64,000 nt of DNA from Pseudomonadota bacterium (GCA_023399465.1 JAEWPB010000038.1:16838-80837); one strand, 5' to 3'; shown: positions 52,356 through 61,459, numbered from the stretch's first letter. The notes: generated from the letters alone by a model not told the origin. Numbers and translations: made by a program.

Positions 52356-53390
52356 TTGAGCGATAAACAGCGGCGAGTGTTGCAGGTTCTGGATGGTAAG
52401 ACCCTGACACCACCCCCGATCTGGCTGATGCGTCAGGCAGGCCGGTATCTACCGGAGTATCGGGAGACACGTGCCAAGGCAGGGAGCTTTCTCAATCTCT
52501 GCTACACCCCGGATCTTGCTGTTGAAGTGACGCTGCAGCCCATCCGCCGCTACGGCTTCGATGCAGCTATCCTGTTCTCCGATATTCTCGTCATTCCGGA
52601 CGGGCTGAAGCGCAACGTCCGTTTCGTCGAGGGAGAAGGTCCGAAGATGGATCCGATCGACGAGGACGGTATCCGCAAGCTGTCACCCGAAGGCGTGCTG
52701 GCGCATCTGGAGCCGGTCTTCGAGACGGTGCGGAGGTTGCGCCGGGAGCTGCCCGAGGAAACGACCCTGCTCGGCTTCTGTGGCGCTCCCTGGACGGTTG
52801 CGACCTATATGATTGCCGGTCACGGTACTCCCGACCAGGCCCCTGCCCGTCTCTTCGGCTATCGCCATCCGGAAGCCTTCGAATACCTGCTGACCCTGCT
52901 CGCCGACATCTCGGCGGATTATCTCGTGGCGCAGATCGATGCGGGCGCGGATGCGGTGCAGATTTTCGACTCCTGGGCTGGCGTTCTCGGAGAGCGCGAA
53001 TTCGAGGCCTATGCGGTGAAGCCGGTGCAGCGGATGATCGCCTCGGTCAAGGCGCGTCGACCCCAGGCGAAAATCATCGCTTTTGCCAAGGGCGCGGGTT
53101 ATCTTCTGAAGGATTACCGACAGAAGACGGGTGCCGACGCGATTGGCCTCGACTGGTCGGTACCTTTGGACTTTGCCGCGGAACTGCAGAAGGATGGTCC
53201 GGTGCAGGGCAATCTTGATCCGATGCGGGTCGTCGCTGGCGGAAAGGCGCTGGCCGACGGCATCGATGACATCCTGCAGCATCTCGGTTCCGGTCCGCTG
53301 ATCTTCAACCTCGGTCACGGCATTACACCGCAAGCCAATCCCGAGCATGTGACGGAGCTCGTCGAGCGGGTCAGGTCCTACAGGGGATGA
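52356..53390 (+). CDS. hemE: Uroporphyrinogen decarboxylase HemE
   Basis: Decarboxylates the four acetate side chains of uroporphyrinogen III to give coproporphyrinogen III in haem synthesis. From TTG 52356 it is 344 residues. The signatures PPIWLMRQAGRYLPEYRE (substrate-binding Arg pair) and GFCGAPWTVATYMI are both present. The start is not ATG: AGGAG at 52344-52348 sits 7 nt before the TTG and the residues after it (SDKQRRVLQVLDG) fit. An upstream TTG at 52332 is unsupported. Its promoter must lie in the oriC region, linking its transcription to the origin as in Caulobacter. hemJ follows 4 bp later. Confidence 0.97.
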   Translation: MSDKQRRVLQVLDGKTLTPPPIWLMRQAGRYLPEYRETRAKAGSFLNLCYTPDLAVEVTLQPIRRYGFDAAILFSDILVIPDGLKRNVRFVEGEGPKMDPIDEDGIRKLSPEGVLAHLEPVFETVRRLRRELPEETTLLGFCGAPWTVATYMIAGHGTPDQAPARLFGYRHPEAFEYLLTLLADISADYLVAQIDAGADAVQIFDSWAGVLGEREFEAYAVKPVQRMIASVKARRPQAKIIAFAKGAGYLLKDYRQKTGADAIGLDWSVPLDFAAELQKDGPVQGNLDPMRVVAGGKALADGIDDILQHLGSGPLIFNLGHGITPQANPEHVTELVERVRSYRG

Positions 53391-53394
53391 TGTG

Positions 53395-53931
53395 ATGGAA
53401 AAGCAGACCGACAGCCAGCCGGGTGCGCGTGCAGGCCTGCGAGCAGCGATCGCCATCGCCGCCTTCGTCTGTCTGGCGGTCGCCCTCTATCTCTGGCAGC
53501 CCGACGATCTCGACCTTTGGATCAAGGCGCTGCATATCATCGCGGTAATATCCTGGATGGCTGGCCTGCTCTACATGCCGCGGCTCTTCATCTATCACAC
53601 CGACGCAGAGCCGGGTTCGGTGCAATCCGAGACCTTCAAGGTCATGGAACAGCGGTTGATGAAGGTGATCATGCGGCCGGCAATGGTGCTCACCTGGGTA
53701 TTCGGGCTTTACCTGTCCTGGTCGATGTACGCCTTTCAGGGTGGCTGGCTCCATGCCAAGATTGCCCTGGTCGTGCTCCTTACCGGCTACCATGAATATT
53801 TGGGGCGGGCGATGCGCACCTATGCAGTTGATGGTCCTCGTCGCACTGCCCGCTTCTGGCGGATGATGAACGAAGTGCCGACGGTGCTGATGATCCTGAT
53901 CGTCATCCTCGTGGTGATCAAGCCATTCTGA
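53395..53931 (+). CDS. hemJ: HemJ-type protoporphyrinogen oxidase
   Basis: Membrane enzyme that oxidises protoporphyrinogen IX to protoporphyrin IX, replacing HemG/HemY in many alphaproteobacteria. The 178-residue protein has four predicted spans (near 18-36, 45-65, 95-115 and 155-176). The haem-binding histidine lies in IKALHIIAVISWMAGLLYMPRLF. The ATG at 53395 is four bases after the hemE stop; a GTG one codon earlier is an alternative. With hemE it forms a two-gene haem unit. Confidence 0.93.
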   Translation: MEKQTDSQPGARAGLRAAIAIAAFVCLAVALYLWQPDDLDLWIKALHIIAVISWMAGLLYMPRLFIYHTDAEPGSVQSETFKVMEQRLMKVIMRPAMVLTWVFGLYLSWSMYAFQGGWLHAKIALVVLLTGYHEYLGRAMRTYAVDGPRRTARFWRMMNEVPTVLMILIVILVVIKPF

Positions 53932-54123
53932 GCTCTGCAGCAGGGGTGGAATTTTCTTCGCATTTCCCCCTTGCGGCGGTTCAAGTGACTCGCTATTTTC
54001 CTCCGCATCTCATCTCTCGTGGCTTGTGTACTTTATCAGTCGCCTGCGGCCTTCCTGGCGCAGCTACGCTACCGATCAACACGCCTCTTCCCGCAAAAGA
54101 TATCAAGGACATGGTCCCCCTTC

Positions 54124-55389
54124 ATGGCTGAAATGAAGCTCCAAGAACTCAAGAACAAGTCCCCGACCGATCTTCTGGCGTTTGCCGAATCGCTTGAGGT
54201 CGAGAACGCCAGCACGATGCGCAAACAGGAATTGATGTTTGCCATCCTCAAGGAGCTTGCCAGCCAGGACGTCGAGATCATCGGCGAGGGCGTTGTCGAA
54301 GTCTTGCAGGATGGCTTCGGCTTCCTGCGTTCGGCCAATGCCAACTATCTGCCTGGTCCTGACGACATCTACATCTCGCCCTCGCAGATCCGCCGCTTCT
54401 CGCTGAAGACCGGCGACACCGTCGAGGGACCCATTCGCGGCCCCAAGGAAGGCGAGCGCTACTTTGCCCTGCTGAAGGTCAACACGATCAATTTCGATGA
54501 TCCGGAAAAGATCCGGCACAAGGTTCACTTTGACAACCTGACGCCGCTCTATCCGAACGAGCGCTTCAAGATGGAACTCGAGGTTCCGACCTCGAAGGAT
54601 CTGTCGCCGCGCGTGATCGATCTCGTCGCACCGCTCGGCAAGGGCCAGCGTGCATTGATCGTCGCGCCGCCGCGCACCGGTAAGACGGTCTTGCTGCAGA
54701 ACATCGCCCACTCGATCACTGCCAACCATCCGGAATGCTATCTGATCGTTCTTCTGATCGATGAGCGTCCTGAGGAAGTGACCGACATGCAGCGCTCGGT
54801 TCGCGGCGAAGTGGTCTCGTCCACCTTCGACGAACCGGCGGTTCGTCACGTCCAGGTCGCGGAAATGGTGATCGAAAAGGCGAAGCGTCTTGTCGAGCAT
54901 GGCCGCGACGTCGTGATCCTGCTCGATTCGATCACCCGCCTTGGTCGCGCCTACAACACGGTTGTCCCCTCCTCCGGCAAGGTTCTGACCGGTGGTGTCG
55001 ACGCCAACGCTCTGCAGCGGCCGAAGCGCTTCTTCGGCGCCGCCCGCAATATCGAGGAAGGCGGCTCGCTGACCATCATCGCTACGGCGTTGATCGATAC
55101 CGGCAGCCGCATGGACGAAGTGATCTTCGAAGAGTTCAAGGGTACCGGCAACTCGGAAATCGTTCTCGACCGCAAGGTTGCCGACAAGCGCATCTTCCCG
55201 GCGATGGACATCCTCAAGTCCGGTACGCGTAAGGAAGACCTGCTGGTGCCGCGTCAGGATCTGCAGAAGATTTTCGTCCTGCGCCGCATTCTGGCGCCGA
55301 TGGGCACCACCGATGCGATCGAGTTCCTCATCGACAAGCTCAAGCAGACGAAGAACAACGGCGACTTCTTCGATTCGATGAACACGTAA
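54124..55389 (+). CDS. rho: Transcription termination factor Rho
   Basis: Hexameric RNA helicase that ends transcription at C-rich sites. The 421-residue protein has the N-terminal helical domain (MKLQELKNKSPTDLLAFAESL), the RNA-binding OB-fold (GVVEVLQDGFGFLRSANANYL), Walker A APPRTGKT at 181-188, the RPEEVTDM segment, the Walker B region and Q/R-loops (DSITRLGRAYN). The ATG at 54124 gives the family start; the frame is open 105 bp further up but that part is not conserved. An intrinsic terminator follows. A 192-bp leader separates it from hemJ and may hold autoregulatory sequences. Confidence 0.98.
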   Translation: MAEMKLQELKNKSPTDLLAFAESLEVENASTMRKQELMFAILKELASQDVEIIGEGVVEVLQDGFGFLRSANANYLPGPDDIYISPSQIRRFSLKTGDTVEGPIRGPKEGERYFALLKVNTINFDDPEKIRHKVHFDNLTPLYPNERFKMELEVPTSKDLSPRVIDLVAPLGKGQRALIVAPPRTGKTVLLQNIAHSITANHPECYLIVLLIDERPEEVTDMQRSVRGEVVSSTFDEPAVRHVQVAEMVIEKAKRLVEHGRDVVILLDSITRLGRAYNTVVPSSGKVLTGGVDANALQRPKRFFGAARNIEEGGSLTIIATALIDTGSRMDEVIFEEFKGTGNSEIVLDRKVADKRIFPAMDILKSGTRKEDLLVPRQDLQKIFVLRRILAPMGTTDAIEFLIDKLKQTKNNGDFFDSMNT

Positions 55390-55440
55390 TAGTTAGCCGG
55401 ATTCCTGACTACATGTCCGGAGTTCGAGGCGAGACGCTGA

Positions 55441-55474
55441 AACGCCACTGGAGCTATCCCTCCGGTGGCGTTTT
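55441..55474 (+). terminator. Intrinsic terminator of rho
   Basis: A 13-bp stem with one G-T pair (55441-55453 with 55460-55472), 6-nt loop, followed by TTTT at 55471-55474. The remaining 170 bp before mnmE show nothing clear. Confidence 0.88.
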
Positions 55475-55647
55475 CGTTAGCTGGAGTCGGCTAGGCAGCT
55501 TAAGCGCGAGAATGGCAAACTTGATGCCCAACGCTCAACTCGTCGGCTTATGCCCAATCGCGCCGAAGAATCTTGTTCTCGGACGCAAGAGCGCCTAAAT
55601 CATCATCCCGCAGCCATGGCTGCACGATATCGACGGATAATGCGATT

Positions 55648-56970
55648 ATGCGGGTCAGTGACGATACCATCTATGCCTTGTCGAGCGGCGCCCTGCCTTC
55701 CGGCGTTGCGGTCCTGCGCATCAGCGGACCGCAGGCATTTGCGGCCTGCCAACGCTTAGCAGGGCGCGTCCCGTCCCCCAGGCAGGCGCAGTTGCTAACG
55801 ATTCGAAACCGGAATGAAATGGTTCTGGACAAGGCATTGGTGCTGGCCTTTGCCGGACCACATTCGTTCACTGGAGAAGATTGCATTGAAATCCAGTGCC
55901 ATGGCGGCAAGGCCGTCGTGCGGTCGATCCTGGCGGCGCTCGCGGAACTTCCGGGCCTGCGCCATGCGGAATCCGGCGAGTTCTCGCGTCGTGCCTTTGA
56001 GAACGGAAAGCTCGATCTGGTGGAGATTGAAGGGCTCGCCGATCTCATCGTTGCCGAGACCGAAATGCAACGCCGGCTGGCAATCGAGCAATCGTCCGGT
56101 GGCTTGTCAGAGCTCTATAGCGGTTGGGCCGAACGGTTGACCCGTGCTCGGGCCCTCATCGAGGCCGAACTCGATTTTGCCGACGAGGACGATGTCCCCG
56201 GATCCGTGGCATCGATGGTGTGGGCGGATATGGCTCGCCTTGCGGGCGAAATCGAACGCCACCTTGCCGGGGCCAGGGCTGGAGAAATCATCCGTGAGGG
56301 CTTCAGGATCGTCATTGCCGGGCCACCCAATGCTGGCAAGTCCAGCCTGATGAACGCTTTTGCCAAACGTGATGTAGCCATCGTCACCGATATTGCCGGC
56401 ACCACACGCGATGTACTCCATGTCGACCTCGATATTAACGGTTACGCCGTCCGGCTCTACGATACTGCAGGCTTGCGCGAAACCGAGGAAGTGGTCGAGC
56501 GCGAGGGGATACGGCGCGCCCATCACACGATCAGTACGGCGGATCTGGTTCTCTACCTCGAGGAAATCGGCAGTGCCGCCGAAGCGCGCCCCGCTTTGGA
56601 TGCCCCCTCCCTTACGATTGGCACAAAGTTGGATCGCCACCCGGATAGCCCGGCGGGGTTCGGTTATGATCTTTGCATCTCGGTCCAGAGCGGGGATGGC
56701 ATGGATGCGCTGTTGGAACGGATCGAGCGCGAGATCGCCGATCGCGTATCCGGGCAATCGCTTTCCATTCCGTCACGCATCAGACATGTCGGCCATTTGC
56801 AGGAGGCGTTGCTGCACATCAATGTCGCATTGGTCGCAGAAAGCGATGGCTTGGATTTGCGGGCCGAGGAGCTTCGTCTGGCCGCGACGCATCTCGGCAG
56901 GATCACCGGCCGGGTTGATGTCGAGAATATGCTCGACATCATCTTCTCCGAGTTTTGCATCGGCAAGTGA
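55648..56970 (+). CDS. mnmE: tRNA modification GTPase MnmE
   Basis: With MnmG adds the carboxymethylaminomethyl group to the wobble uridine (U34) of certain tRNAs. The 440-residue protein has the folate-binding N-terminal domain (TIYALSSGALPSGVAVLRISG), a helical domain, the G domain (P-loop GPPNAGKSS at 225-233, DIAGTTRD, DTAGLRE, NKxD replaced by TKLD) and the C-terminal FCIGK motif with the redox-linked cysteine. The ATG at 55648 fits the family start. Its stop codon lies inside a parS-like site and the next gene is mnmG. Confidence 0.97.
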   Translation: MRVSDDTIYALSSGALPSGVAVLRISGPQAFAACQRLAGRVPSPRQAQLLTIRNRNEMVLDKALVLAFAGPHSFTGEDCIEIQCHGGKAVVRSILAALAELPGLRHAESGEFSRRAFENGKLDLVEIEGLADLIVAETEMQRRLAIEQSSGGLSELYSGWAERLTRARALIEAELDFADEDDVPGSVASMVWADMARLAGEIERHLAGARAGEIIREGFRIVIAGPPNAGKSSLMNAFAKRDVAIVTDIAGTTRDVLHVDLDINGYAVRLYDTAGLRETEEVVEREGIRRAHHTISTADLVLYLEEIGSAAEARPALDAPSLTIGTKLDRHPDSPAGFGYDLCISVQSGDGMDALLERIEREIADRVSGQSLSIPSRIRHVGHLQEALLHINVALVAESDGLDLRAEELRLAATHLGRITGRVDVENMLDIIFSEFCIGK

Positions 56971-56983
56971 TTCACGTGAAACA
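56968..56983 (-). other. parS site, asymmetric variant, at the mnmE stop codon
   Basis: TGATTCACGTGAAACA is the exact reverse complement of the site at 50465-50480. Its first three bases (TGA) are the mnmE stop. It reads toward the putative oriC. Confidence 0.8.
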
Positions 56984-57021
56984 TCGGCAAAGGTGATGCA
57001 CGCATGGCGAGTCCTGTCGCA

Positions 57022-57037
57022 GGTTTCACGTGAAACA
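57022..57037 (+). other. parS site, symmetric, upstream of mnmG
   Basis: GGTTTCACGTGAAACA contains the perfect palindrome GTTTCACGTGAAAC (57023-57036). It is 54 bp from the site at the mnmE stop and 57 bp before the mnmG start. Confidence 0.88.
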
Positions 57038-57093
57038 TTCTTGACATTGAACATTTGTGTGGCAAACACGTGCCAACACTTGGAGCATAGCGA

Positions 57094-58968
57094 ATGACCA
57101 GCAAGCACTATGATGTGATCGTGATCGGTGGCGGTCACGCCGGCTGCGAAGCCGCCAGCGCCGCGGCGCGGCTCGGTGCCCGTACGGCGCTGGTGACGCA
57201 CAAGCGCGAAACCATCGGCGTGATGTCTTGCAATCCCGCGATTGGCGGACTCGGCAAGGGTCATCTCGTGCGCGAGATCGATGCGCTTGATGGCCTGATG
57301 GGTCGCGTTGCCGATGCCGGTGGCATCCAGTTTCGCATGCTCAATCGTAAGAAGGGGCCGGCCGTGCGCGGCCCTCGTACCCAGGCCGACCGCAAGCTCT
57401 ATCGCCTGGCGATGCAGGCCGAGATTGACGCAATTGTGAACCTCGATGTCATTGAGGGCGATGCCTACGATCTGCAGGTGCAGGACGGTCGCGTCTCTGC
57501 CGTTGTCATGAAGGATGGCCGCGTGCTGCCTTGCGGCGCCGTGGTCCTGACGTCCGGCACCTTCCTGCGAGGGCTTATTCATATCGGCGATAAGAAAGTG
57601 CCGGCGGGACGTGTCGGCGAAGATCCCTCGCTTGGCCTGTCGGCAACGCTAGAGCGCTTTGGTGTCCAGCTCGGCCGTTTGAAAACCGGAACACCGGCAC
57701 GGTTGAACGGCCGTACGATCGACTGGGCATCGATTGGCACTCAGAGCGCCGATGAAGATCCGGTGCCGTTCTCCTTCATGACCGATGCGATCACCAATCG
57801 CCAGATCGATTGTGGCGTGACGCGGACTACGCCGGCAACCCACAAGATCATCTCCGACAATATTCTGCGCTCGGCCATGTACTCCGGTCAGATCGAAGGT
57901 GTCGGCCCGCGCTACTGCCCGTCGATCGAGGACAAGATTGTCAAGTTCGGCGAACGAGATGGACATCAGATTTTCCTTGAGCCGGAAGGGCTCGATGACG
58001 ATACGGTTTACCCGAACGGGATATCCACCTCGCTTCCTGAGGATGTGCAGGAAGCCTTCATCCGCACGATCCCCGGCCTGGAGCGCGTCGATATCCTGCA
58101 ACCGGGCTATGCAATCGAGTATGACCATGTTGATCCGCGCGAACTGACCCCTGCCCTCGATGTCAGAAAAATGCCAGGCCTGTTCCTGGCGGGGCAGATC
58201 AACGGTACGACCGGTTATGAGGAAGCAGGCGCCCAGGGGCTGGTCGCCGGATTGAACGCCGCGCGTTTCGCCAGCGGCGCTGCGCCGGTCTATTTCAGCC
58301 GGACCGAGTCCTATATCGGCGTGATGATTGATGATCTGACGTCACGCGGCGTGGCCGAGCCTTACCGCATGTTCACGTCCCGTGCCGAGTACCGGCTGTC
58401 TCTGCGTGCCGACAATGCCGATGTCCGGCTGACGCCGTTTGCAATCGGTCTCGGGTGCGTCGGCGGTGATCGACAACATCGGTTCGGTTCGTACCTCGCT
58501 GACATGGCCAAAGGGCGCGACCTGCTGCAGGCGGTCAGCCTGACACCGAACGAGGCAACCCGACATGGCCTAAAACTGAACCAGGACGGCCAGCGGCGCA
58601 CCGCCTATGATCTGTTGTCCTATCCGGACCAGAGCATCGAGGGGTTGTCGCGGATCTGGCCGGAATTGCGGGCAGTTGGCGGACGCGTCGCCGAGGCGCT
58701 CGAGATCGAAGCCGCCTATGCGGTCTACATGCAGCGGCAACAAGCGGATATCGCTGAAGTGCGTGGGGCGGAGGATCGGCAGATTCCTGATGATTTCGAT
58801 TTTGACCGGTTGCCGGGGCTGTCGAATGAGCTCAAGCACAAGCTCGGCAAGGCACGGCCTTTCAATATTGCGCAGGCGGGCAAGATTGACGGGATGACGC
58901 CTGCGGCGATTTCGCTGCTGCTTGCCTGTTTGCGCAAGGATGCCGAAGCGCGGGAACGCAGTGCCTGA
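57094..58968 (+). CDS. mnmG: tRNA uridine 5-carboxymethylaminomethyl modification enzyme MnmG (GidA)
   Basis: FAD/NADH-dependent partner of MnmE in tRNA U34 modification. The 624-residue protein has the FAD Rossmann start DVIVIGGGHAGCEAA, CNPAIGGLGKGHLVREIDALDG, the RGPRTQADR and GLIHIGDKKVPAGR segments, GTTGYEEAGAQGL, and the C-terminal AISLLLACLRK. Two parS sites lie just upstream, so ParB binding could touch its promoter. It is followed 74 bp later by rsmG. Confidence 0.97.
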   Translation: MTSKHYDVIVIGGGHAGCEAASAAARLGARTALVTHKRETIGVMSCNPAIGGLGKGHLVREIDALDGLMGRVADAGGIQFRMLNRKKGPAVRGPRTQADRKLYRLAMQAEIDAIVNLDVIEGDAYDLQVQDGRVSAVVMKDGRVLPCGAVVLTSGTFLRGLIHIGDKKVPAGRVGEDPSLGLSATLERFGVQLGRLKTGTPARLNGRTIDWASIGTQSADEDPVPFSFMTDAITNRQIDCGVTRTTPATHKIISDNILRSAMYSGQIEGVGPRYCPSIEDKIVKFGERDGHQIFLEPEGLDDDTVYPNGISTSLPEDVQEAFIRTIPGLERVDILQPGYAIEYDHVDPRELTPALDVRKMPGLFLAGQINGTTGYEEAGAQGLVAGLNAARFASGAAPVYFSRTESYIGVMIDDLTSRGVAEPYRMFTSRAEYRLSLRADNADVRLTPFAIGLGCVGGDRQHRFGSYLADMAKGRDLLQAVSLTPNEATRHGLKLNQDGQRRTAYDLLSYPDQSIEGLSRIWPELRAVGGRVAEALEIEAAYAVYMQRQQADIAEVRGAEDRQIPDDFDFDRLPGLSNELKHKLGKARPFNIAQAGKIDGMTPAAISLLLACLRKDAEARERSA

Positions 58969-59042
58969 CGGCATCTTTGGGTAAACTCCCGTCCCCGATG
59001 CCTTGTGTTCGGCTATTCAGTACAATGTGAAAGAGTCTTCCG

Positions 59043-59660
59043 ATGGAATTGAACGGTGTGCGTGTTTCACGTGAAACACAGGAGCGGCTGGAGCATTTTG
59101 CGGCATTGTTCCAGAAGTGGGCGAAGGCGATCAACCTTATCGCGGCGTCGACCAAGGATGATCTTTGGCATCGCCATATCGCCGACAGCGCGCAGATCTT
59201 TCAGCTCTCACCCGAGCCCAAGACCTGGATCGACCTCGGCAGCGGCGGCGGTTTCCCGGGAGTGATCACTGCGATCATGCTCGCCGAGACTGGCAATGGA
59301 TGGGTTCACCTCGTCGAAAGCAACCACAAGAAGGCGGCGTTCCTGCGTACGGCGCTCGCCGAAACTGGGGCACGCGGTTCGGTCCATACCATGCGTATCG
59401 AGGATGCGCCCGCCGAGATCGCCGCCTGCGACGCCATCTCTGCCCGGGCACTCGCAGAACTGGATCTGTTGTTCGCCTATATGGCTCCGTGGATGATCGG
59501 GCACGAAAAAGTCCACGCCTACCTGCATAAAGGCCGGGATTACGGCAGTGAAACCGAGAAAGCGCGTGGCCGCTGGAATTTCGATCTGGTACAACATGCC
59601 AGCGTAATCCAGCCGGATTCCGTGATTCTGGAGATCAGCAATCTTCAGTCCAAGCTGTAG
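59043..59660 (+). CDS. rsmG: 16S rRNA (guanine-527-N7)-methyltransferase RsmG (GidB)
   Basis: SAM-dependent methyltransferase that modifies G527 of 16S rRNA; loss gives low-level streptomycin resistance in other bacteria. The 205-residue protein has FQKWAKAINLIAASTKDDLWHRHIADS, the SAM loop WIDLGSGGGFPG, and HLVESNHKKAAFLR. The codons for VRVSRETQ near the N-terminus are written by a perfect parS site. parA starts 18 bp after its stop. Confidence 0.96.
   Translation: MELNGVRVSRETQERLEHFAALFQKWAKAINLIAASTKDDLWHRHIADSAQIFQLSPEPKTWIDLGSGGGFPGVITAIMLAETGNGWVHLVESNHKKAAFLRTALAETGARGSVHTMRIEDAPAEIAACDAISARALAELDLLFAYMAPWMIGHEKVHAYLHKGRDYGSETEKARGRWNFDLVQHASVIQPDSVILEISNLQSKL
59063..59078 (+). other. 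parS site, perfect consensus, inside rsmG
   Basis: TGTTTCACGTGAAACA matches the bacterial parS consensus at all 16 positions, and the palindrome extends to 18 bp (59062-59079). It encodes VSRET in rsmG and lies 0.6 kb upstream of parA. Confidence 0.95.
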
Positions 59661-59678
59661 AATTGGCAGGTGGGCAGT

Positions 59679-60473
59679 ATGGCAGGCGAGAAAAACCGGA
59701 TCATCACGATTGCGAACCAAAAGGGCGGCGTCGGCAAGACGACGACGGCAATCAACCTGGCGACCGCTTTGGCGGCGATTGGCGAGCGGGTCCTGATCAT
59801 CGATCTCGACCCCCAGGGTAATGCCAGCACTGGTTTGGGGATCGATCGTCGCGATCGCAAGATGTCCTCCTACGACGTGCTCACGGGTGAGCGCAGCCTA
59901 CTGGAAACGACGGTGGAGACGGCGGTGCCGAACCTCTACATCATTCCGTCGACGATGGATCTTCTCGGTATCGAAATGGAGATCGCGCAGGCGAGCGACC
60001 GGGTGTTTCGTCTGAAGCGCGCGCTCGAAAGCGATGAGGCAACGGCGTTTTCCTATATCCTGCTTGATTGCCCCCCTTCCTTCAACTTGCTGACCATGAA
60101 TGCGATGGCGGCAGCACATTCGGTGCTGGTGCCGCTGCAGTGCGAGTTCTTCGCGCTGGAAGGGCTGAGCCAGTTGCTGGAGACGGTTGACCAGGTGCGC
60201 CGCACCGTCAATCCCGCCCTCGATATCCAGGGCATCGTGCTGACGATGTTCGATTCGCGTAACAATCTCGCGCAGCAGGTCGTCCATGATGTGCGCACCC
60301 ATCTCGGTGAGAAGGTTTATCACACGCTGATCCCGCGCAATGTGCGCGTCTCAGAAGCGCCCTCCTACGGCAAGCCCGCCATCCTTTATGATCTCAAATG
60401 CGCCGGCAGCCAGGCCTATTTGCAGTTGGCATCGGAAGTCATCCAGCGTGAGCGGCAGCGCAAGGCCGCGTGA
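59679..60473 (+). CDS. parA: Chromosome partitioning ATPase ParA
   Basis: Deviant-Walker ATPase that, with ParB and parS, moves the replicated origin to the cell pole. The 264-residue protein has KGGVGKTTTAINL at 15-27 with the signature lysine, LIIDLDPQGNAS, YILLDCPPS and the C-terminal NVRVSEAPSYGKPAI. The ATG at 59679 is chosen; a GTG at 59670 gives three more codons. It lacks the N-terminal HTH of plasmid ParA/RepA types, marking it as the chromosomal form. parB follows 33 bp later. Confidence 0.97.
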   Translation: MAGEKNRIITIANQKGGVGKTTTAINLATALAAIGERVLIIDLDPQGNASTGLGIDRRDRKMSSYDVLTGERSLLETTVETAVPNLYIIPSTMDLLGIEMEIAQASDRVFRLKRALESDEATAFSYILLDCPPSFNLLTMNAMAAAHSVLVPLQCEFFALEGLSQLLETVDQVRRTVNPALDIQGIVLTMFDSRNNLAQQVVHDVRTHLGEKVYHTLIPRNVRVSEAPSYGKPAILYDLKCAGSQAYLQLASEVIQRERQRKAA

Positions 60474-60506
60474 AGAAATAAGTGAACGATTTCGGGGTAG
60501 CAGACA

Positions 60507-61391
60507 ATGAATGACGATCTCTCGAAGCGGCGCCTGGGGCGCGGGCTTGCGGCGCTCATCGGCGAAATGGATCAGCCCATGCCGTCCGGCAACGCCAAGC
60601 CGACGGTCAATCCGGATCGCATGGTTCCGATCGAGTTCGTGACGCGCAACCCGCGCAACCCGCGGCGCTATTTCGATGAAGCCGATCTTCAGGATCTCGC
60701 GAGTTCAGTGCGGCAGCATGGCATCGTTCAGCCGGTGGTCGTGCGTACTTTGGAAGCGGATCGTTACGAGATTATCGCCGGCGAACGCCGTTGGCGGGCA
60801 GCGCAGCTTGCGGGTTTTGTCGAAATTCCTGTGATCGTTCGCGATGTCGATGACCGTACCGCGCTCGAGATTGCGATCGTCGAGAACGTCCAGCGTGCCG
60901 ATCTCAATCCGCTCGAAGAAGCGCTTGGTTACGAGCAGCTGATTGCGGAACACGGCTATACCCAGAACGATCTTGGTGAAATCATCGGGAAGAGCCGCAG
61001 TCACGTGGCAAACAGTCTGCGGCTCCTGAAGCTGCCCGATCCGGTGCGGGATATGCTGGCAAGCGGCAGTCTTTCAGCCGGTCATGCCCGAGCCCTCGTC
61101 CCCACTTCCGATCCGACCATGCTGGCTCGGACAATCGTCAGCAAGGGTATGTCGGTGCGTGACGCCGAACGTCTGGCGCAGCAGGATATCAAGGCGCAGA
61201 ATGACCCGCAGCCTGCAGGGCAGCGCCGCAATGAAAAGGATTCCGATACATTGGCGCTGGAGCGCACCCTGTCGGATACCCTTGGTCTCGATGTTGCCAT
61301 CAATCATCGCGGCAATGGTGGGCAGATAAAGATCAGCTACAAGAGCCTCGAACAGCTTGAGGAAATTTGCCGGTTGCTTGAGCGTCGGTAA
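60507..61391 (+). CDS. parB: Chromosome partitioning protein ParB (CTPase, parS-binding)
   Basis: CTP-dependent DNA clamp that loads at parS and spreads. The 294-residue protein has an N-terminal ParA-contact segment (RRLGRGLAALIGE), the CTP/ParB boxes GERRWRA (92-98) and IVENVQRADLNPLEEALGYEQL, the HTH region around GKSRSHVANSLRLLKLP, and a C-terminal dimerisation domain. Seven candidate parS sites are in this window. The gene ends at a bidirectional terminator with holA. Confidence 0.97.
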   Translation: MNDDLSKRRLGRGLAALIGEMDQPMPSGNAKPTVNPDRMVPIEFVTRNPRNPRRYFDEADLQDLASSVRQHGIVQPVVVRTLEADRYEIIAGERRWRAAQLAGFVEIPVIVRDVDDRTALEIAIVENVQRADLNPLEEALGYEQLIAEHGYTQNDLGEIIGKSRSHVANSLRLLKLPDPVRDMLASGSLSAGHARALVPTSDPTMLARTIVSKGMSVRDAERLAQQDIKAQNDPQPAGQRRNEKDSDTLALERTLSDTLGLDVAINHRGNGGQIKISYKSLEQLEEICRLLERR

Positions 61392-61459
61392 CGCCTCGGT
61401 CTATGGTCGAACCTCGATTCGCTATCGGAACAAATCTACATCGCTTGATACGGTAGCGT

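Noticed and set aside
53946..54131. 61-codon open frame in the rho leader
   Set aside because: No ribosome site and no similarity to a leader peptide; it overlaps the start of rho.
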